Shown here one piece after another: positions 60,270 through 64,000 of a DNA stretch of 64,000 nucleotides. Within the stretch, counting starts at the first letter, position 1, and each line of letters starts with the position of its first letter. Source of the stretch: an uncultured Oscillospiraceae bacterium (lineage in GTDB: Bacteria > Bacillota > Clostridia > Oscillospirales > Ruminococcaceae); NCBI GenBank assembly GCA_934465295.1, contig CAKSKU010000003.1:1-64000 (forward strand), given 5' to 3'. A program made the translations under genes and the position numbers. The notes below the pieces were generated by a model. That model did no database searches. It was not told the origin of the DNA and saw only the letters and a list, made by a program, of their open reading frames with translations.

Positions 60270-60360
60270 ATGGCGGTGAGCGTCAGTTATCAAATTCTGC
60301 ACTTGATGGCGGTGAGCACCAATTATCCAACTCTGCCCTTAATGGCGGTGAGCGCCAATA
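60270..60360 (+). repeat. 36-bp direct repeat, 2.5 copies
   Basis: Units start at 60270, 60306 and 60342 with ATGGCGGTGAGC; two are full and the third partial. In frame they would read MAVSVSYQILHL and MAVSTNYPTLPL. There are no spacers. The frame that runs from here is the complement of pgm and is not judged real. Confidence 0.65.
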
Positions 60361-60448
60361 GAACGTACAACCATACAAAACATTCAGAGCGATACTGCTC
60401 TCCGCTATTATTATACATTAAAGATACAAATATGTCAAGCATTTTCAA

Positions 60449-60484
60449 AAACAGCCGCTGCGGTATGCATTGCAGCGGCTGTTT
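60449..60484 (-). terminator. Terminator of pgm
   Basis: On the minus strand AAACAGCCGCTGC pairs with GCAGCGGCTGTTT, followed by TTTTT. Confidence 0.85.
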
Positions 60485-60500
60485 GAGTTATCGCTATATC

Positions 60501-62219
60501 TTAAAATCCAAGAATAGCCTTGAAGCTGTCGGCGATCTTTGTTTCGAGTGCTTCTGCTTCTGCCTGGGTTGTGCCTGTTGTTGTGTAGTAAGCCTTGATC
60601 TTAGGTTCTGTGCCGGACGGACGGATAACAACGGATGCGCCGTCTGTAAGTACGAATGTGAGAACATCGGACTTAGGAAGTGTGAGCATTGTCTTTGCGC
60701 CGGTTGCTGTATCGGTGGAGGTGCTTGCCATATAGTCGTCGAAGCGTGTTACTGCAAGTCCGCCGATCTCCTTAGGTGTATTTGTGCGGAGGTCGCTCAT
60801 GATCTCCTTCATTCTTTCCATGCCGCTTGCGCCCTCGCAGGTGAACGACTGCTGGGAGTGCTTATAAACGCCGTACTTCTTATACATATTCTCTCTTGCC
60901 TGAAGCAGGGAGATGCCCTGTGTACGGTAGAATGCTGCCATTTCGCAGATAAGCATTGAAGCCACAACTGCGTCCTTATCTCTTACATAAGAGCCTGCGA
61001 GGTAGCCGTAGCTTTCTTCAAAGCCGAAGATGTAGCGGTTCTCTTCGCCCTTAGCTTCGAGGAAGCCGATCTGCTCGCCGATGAACTTGAAGCCTGTGAG
61101 GACGTTTATCATCTTAACGCCGTAGTTGTCGGCGATCTTCTGTGCGATGTCTGTTGTAACGATAGTCTTTACTGCAACAGGGTCGGCAGGCATTGTGCCG
61201 AGCTTTGTTCTTTCGCTGCAGATATATTCGAGGAGCATTGCGCCGACTTCGTTGCCCGAGAAGAGGACATAGCCGTTATCGGACGGAACTGCGATGCCAA
61301 CACGGTCACAGTCGGGGTCGGTAGCAAGGAGAAGGTCAGGCTTTACTGTTTCGCAGAGCTTAAGACCGAGTGCGAGTGCTTCCTTGATCTCAGGGTTCGG
61401 GAATGGGCAGGTCGTGAAGTTGCCGTTAGGATATTCCTGCTCGGGAACGACAGTAACTTCCTTGATGCCGATCTTGTCGAGGATAGCACGAACGGGCTTG
61501 TTGCCTGTGCCGTTGAGCGGTGTGTAAACGACCTTAAGTCCGCTTGAAGCAACGAGGTCTGTGTGGATACCCTGCTTTGAAACGTTGTCGAGATAGCTGT
61601 CGATAACGTCCTTACCGATATAATTGATAGAGCCGTCCTTAACGCCCTGCTCGAAGTCGATGTACTTTGCGCCGCCGAACATAGAAACGCTGTTGATGTT
61701 CTTGAGAACGATCTCTGCTGCGCCGAGTGTGAGCTGGCAGCCGTCAGAGCCGTAAACCTTGTAGCCGTTGTACTTTGCAGGGTTATGGCTTGCGGTGATA
61801 ACGATACCTGCGCTGCACTTCAATGCTCTTACAGCGTAGGAAAGCATCGGTGTAGGCATAAGCTCGGAGTAGATATGTACCTTGATGCCGTTTGCAGCGA
61901 GGACGGAAGCGGCAGTCTTAGCGAAAACATCGGACTTTATTCTGCTGTCGTAAGCGATAGCAACGGACGGATTGGACGGGAAAGCTTCCTTAACATAGTC
62001 AGCAAGACCCTGAGTTGCACGTCTGATGGTGTAGATGTTCATTCTGTAAGCGCCTGCGCCGATAACGCCTCTGAGTCCGCCCGTGCCGAATTCGAGGTCA
62101 CGGTAAAATCTGTCCTTGATAGCCTCATCATCGCCTGCGATCGATGTAAGTTCAGTACGGAGGTCGGGGTCGTCAACAGCCTTTTCGCACCAGAGTTCAT
62201 AAAGTTCTTTTTCGTTCAT
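60501..62219 (-). CDS. pgm: Phosphoglucomutase / phosphomannomutase family
   Basis: Interconverts glucose-1-phosphate and glucose-6-phosphate. The 572 residues match the alpha-D-phosphohexomutase family: FGTGGLRG, the phosphoserine loop IVITASHNPAKYNGYK, the magnesium-binding loop ATDPDCDRVGIA, the sugar-binding GFEESYGYLAG, and the phosphate-binding RPSGTEPKIKAYY near the C-terminus. It would link the glucose-1-phosphate from glgP to glycolysis. It has its own promoter and terminator; a symmetric operator-like palindrome lies upstream of that promoter. Confidence 0.92.
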   Translation of the reverse strand: MNEKELYELWCEKAVDDPDLRTELTSIAGDDEAIKDRFYRDLEFGTGGLRGVIGAGAYRMNIYTIRRATQGLADYVKEAFPSNPSVAIAYDSRIKSDVFAKTAASVLAANGIKVHIYSELMPTPMLSYAVRALKCSAGIVITASHNPAKYNGYKVYGSDGCQLTLGAAEIVLKNINSVSMFGGAKYIDFEQGVKDGSINYIGKDVIDSYLDNVSKQGIHTDLVASSGLKVVYTPLNGTGNKPVRAILDKIGIKEVTVVPEQEYPNGNFTTCPFPNPEIKEALALGLKLCETVKPDLLLATDPDCDRVGIAVPSDNGYVLFSGNEVGAMLLEYICSERTKLGTMPADPVAVKTIVTTDIAQKIADNYGVKMINVLTGFKFIGEQIGFLEAKGEENRYIFGFEESYGYLAGSYVRDKDAVVASMLICEMAAFYRTQGISLLQARENMYKKYGVYKHSQQSFTCEGASGMERMKEIMSDLRTNTPKEIGGLAVTRFDDYMASTSTDTATGAKTMLTLPKSDVLTFVLTDGASVVIRPSGTEPKIKAYYTTTGTTQAEAEALETKIADSFKAILGF

Positions 62220-62311
62220 AATATTTCACCTCATAAAAATGTTGATATGGTTACACCGCAAATTCTGTCTGCTTTGTGAAATGATGATCTTTGCGGAGTT
62301 ATTCAAGATAA

Positions 62312-62340
62312 ATTATAGCACAGGCTTCACCAAAAATCAA
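62312..62340 (-). promoter_or_regulatory. Promoter of pgm
   Basis: Minus-strand TTGATT (62335-62340) and TATAAT (62312-62317) with 17-base spacing. Confidence 0.7.
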
Positions 62341-62382
62341 TGACTTATGAAAATTTTACAACCCGTACAACAATTAAAAGAT

Positions 62383-62398
62383 TGTTAAACGTTTAACA
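62383..62398. promoter_or_regulatory. LacI-type operator palindrome
   Basis: TGTTAAACGTTTAACA is a perfect 16-base palindrome with a central CG as in LacI/CcpA-family operators. It lies between the pgm promoter and the divergent promoter at 62442, so a regulator here could act on both. Confidence 0.5.
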
Positions 62399-62441
62399 TA
62401 TTCAATTTGACTTTTAAAAAATGCGGAAAATGTATTTTTTG

Positions 62442-62471
62442 TTGACAAAGGGCGGTTTCTTGGTGTATAAT
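62442..62471 (+). promoter_or_regulatory. Strong promoter of the tandem membrane-protein genes
   Basis: TTGACA (62442-62447) and TATAAT (62466-62471), consensus boxes with 18-base spacing. The leader to the TTG at 62633 is about 155 nt and contains a good AAGGAGG at 62580-62586 with no start codon close behind it. Confidence 0.75.
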
Positions 62472-62632
62472 GGATGCAAGTTGAAATATCAAAGGGAAAA
62501 AGTGTGCAAAAATCTGTACGGAACGGCATTTGGGAGGCTTTTCCGCACAAAAATGAAAAGCTCATCGGGGGATGGGCAAAAAGGAGGTATTCCGAGAAAA
62601 ATTATTGAAAAAAAGTATAAAGGGGTGTTATT

Positions 62633-63181
62633 TTGTCGGAAAATAAAATGTTTGAAAAAATGTATATCGAGGGGGACGGGAGATTTAAGAAGCGCAGGTT
62701 TATTCTGCTGTTGATATTCAATATTGCCGCATTTTGCGTTATGAGTATTGCGGCGTACAGCTATAAGTTCGGGACAACGGCTGCTGCATTTCTGATACAA
62801 ATTGCAATTTTTATGATATCCGCTTCTTATGTGAAGAAATATGAGGAGGATATCGCAGGCGAAGAAAACTATGCCAAAACGAAAATATATGCGTTGATTT
62901 TTATAGCGGTGAAGATAGCCGCTATGATATTTAGCGGTGTGATTGTGACAGTAATAACACGCATTACGGAAAATGCAGCTGCTTCCATACTTATAGCGCT
63001 GCCCGATATTATCGGATATATCGCAATGGCGGCGGCACTGGGCTTTATCATGACCAAGCTGAAAAAGAAAGGCGCAGTTTACAATAAGTACAGGCTGATC
63101 GTTTATGCGTTCAATATCGCTGCTGTTCCGTGGTTTGCTTTGCAGGCATTGCTTGCGTTTATCGTGTTTTGCTTTCACTGA
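62633..63181 (+). CDS. Unknown four-segment membrane protein, short paralogue
   Basis: A 182-residue membrane protein of no family I recognise, starting with TTG (AAAGGGG lies seven bases before it). It has about four to five hydrophobic segments (22-43, 47-65, 85-108, 118-140 and 155-178). It matches the C-terminal two-thirds of the next gene product very closely (FKKRRFILLLIFNIAAFCVM against FKKRWFILLLIFNVAAVCVM) but lacks that protein's about 85-residue N-terminal domain. The unmatched leader still shows DNA-level similarity, so it may be a 5'-decayed duplicate. Confidence 0.68.
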   Translation: MSENKMFEKMYIEGDGRFKKRRFILLLIFNIAAFCVMSIAAYSYKFGTTAAAFLIQIAIFMISASYVKKYEEDIAGEENYAKTKIYALIFIAVKIAAMIFSGVIVTVITRITENAAASILIALPDIIGYIAMAAALGFIMTKLKKKGAVYNKYRLIVYAFNIAAVPWFALQALLAFIVFCFH

Positions 63182-63218
63182 TCTTCGTTCTGAAATTTTT
63201 TGATATAAGGGGTAAAAA

Positions 63219-63992
63219 ATGAAATATACATATAAAATAAGCGACGCAAATTCGGAGATATTTTCGGGGCTTAAAAGCGACATCGGATATCTCTATCCCG
63301 AATTTGTGTTTGAAAAAGAGATACCGGATGCCGATGGTTCACGCACGGACTTTTTCCGCTGTGAAAGAACGGGCGAACGCATCAGGCTTAATTATGTCGG
63401 CAAAAGTATTGTTCTGTCGTCGGATATGGCTATGCCCGAGCTTGCGAAAAAAAGGGGGTTGTATATCGTGGGGGATAGAAAATTTAAAAAGCGTTGGTTC
63501 ATTTTGCTGTTGATATTCAATGTTGCCGCAGTGTGCGTTATGACTGTTGCGGCGTACAGATATAAGTTCGGGACAATGGCTGCTGCCTTTTTGATACAGT
63601 TCGTGATCTTTATGATATCTGTTTTTTATGTTAAGAAATATGAGAAGGATATCGCAGGCGGGGAGAATTACGCCAAAACGAAAATATATGCATTGATTTT
63701 TATAGCGGTGAAGATAGCCGCTCTGATATTTATCGAGGATTTCTTGGACGAAACAGTGTCTTTTTACACGGACAATATATTGGATATTATATTATTTATA
63801 CCCGATATTGTTGGTTATATCGCAATGGCGGCGGTGCTGGGATTTATTATGGCAAAGCTGAAAAAGAAAGGTGCGGTTTATAACAGGTACAGGCTGATCG
63901 TTTATGCGCTCAACATTGCTTCCGTTCCGTATATAGCTTTGGAGTTGCTGGGTATGGTCATCGTTTTGGGAATTCCGCAGATCTTCAGTTGA
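63219..63992 (+). CDS. Unknown membrane protein, long paralogue
   Basis: A 257-residue protein. The N-terminal about 85 residues are soluble (DIGYLYPEFVFEKEI and CERTGERIRLNYVGKSIV), and the rest carries about five membrane segments in the same layout as the preceding paralogue, including ENYAKTKIYALIFIAVKIAA and KLKKKGAVYNRYRLIVYA. No catalytic motif is evident. The start has AAGGGG before it. It follows the shorter gene by 37 bases and ends eight bases before the window end. Confidence 0.72.
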   Translation: MKYTYKISDANSEIFSGLKSDIGYLYPEFVFEKEIPDADGSRTDFFRCERTGERIRLNYVGKSIVLSSDMAMPELAKKRGLYIVGDRKFKKRWFILLLIFNVAAVCVMTVAAYRYKFGTMAAAFLIQFVIFMISVFYVKKYEKDIAGGENYAKTKIYALIFIAVKIAALIFIEDFLDETVSFYTDNILDIILFIPDIVGYIAMAAVLGFIMAKLKKKGAVYNRYRLIVYALNIASVPYIALELLGMVIVLGIPQIFS

Positions 63993-64000
63993 AAATTTTT

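Noticed and set aside
60270..60360. The 36-bp repeats as a CRISPR array
   Set aside because: Units are contiguous with no spacers, only two and a half copies, and there are no cas genes nearby.

Overview
The window looks like a chromosome segment of a motile, anaerobic, Gram-positive gut or rumen bacterium of the Oscillospiraceae/Ruminococcaceae type. [Eubacterium] siraeum or a Ruminococcus relative is my best guess, not a proof. Pointers are a SpoIID homologue, a CdaA/CdaR c-di-AMP pair, bactofilin, YcdB/SLH surface proteins, a DUF3343 Se/S-carrier with cysteine desulfurase, a PepV dipeptidase, a CCA-encoding tRNA, TTG starts and strong AAGGAGG-type ribosome binding sites. I see no phage genes, transposase or CRISPR array; most genes are core or conserved accessory functions.

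Layout. 1-8071 (+): nadE, a methyl-accepting chemotaxis protein, trmO and glgP. 8938-20946 (-): a GGDEF/EAL cyclic-di-GMP pair, prmC, a DUF1385 membrane protein, a sensor kinase/response regulator with a beta-propeller-like lipoprotein, an unknown membrane protein and citrate synthase. 21297-24679 (+): SpoIID-like protein, Se/S carrier, cysteine desulfurase. 24907-28079 (-): rfbB and ppk. 28401-29866 (+): NfeD/SPFH membrane pair. 30739-36264 (-): fumarase alpha subunit alone, an amidohydrolase, a 56-residue membrane protein, a lipoprotein, and FliK-like plus FlhB-C-like proteins. 36759-41737 (+): cheA-cheW-cheR-cheB. 41948-45078 (-): small acidic anchored protein, oleate hydratase, TetR regulator. 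45241-46169 (+): ROK-family remnant and a maltose-type O-acetyltransferase. 46524-52332 (-): tRNA-Pro(CGG), PHP phosphoesterase, PepV dipeptidase, a membrane protein, bactofilin and a polysaccharide deacetylase. 52728-60018 (+): cdaA-cdaR, a FAD oxidoreductase, cmk and a YcdB/SLH surface protein. Then pgm (-) and two tandem paralogous membrane proteins (+).

The genes fit a saccharolytic motile cell: alpha-glucan breakdown (glgP, pgm), envelope building and sensing (rfbB, deacetylase, bactofilin, c-di-AMP), chemotaxis (MCP, CheA/W/R/B, flagellar-export-like proteins) and c-di-GMP turnover.

The most unusual content is between the genes. Three intergenic blocks of about 0.85 kb (8077-8922, 22298-23165, 29867-30741) and one half copy (13562-13973) belong to one non-coding family. 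Each has an ordered series of hairpins inside a giant inverted repeat, starts directly at a neighbouring gene's stop codon, and shows paired changes in stems around constant loops. A second family, a 102-132 bp inverted repeat, occurs twice (12180-12311, 60166-60267), and a third 163 bp inverted repeat lies at 103-265. These look like non-autonomous mobile or structural elements and are the best candidates for something not yet described.
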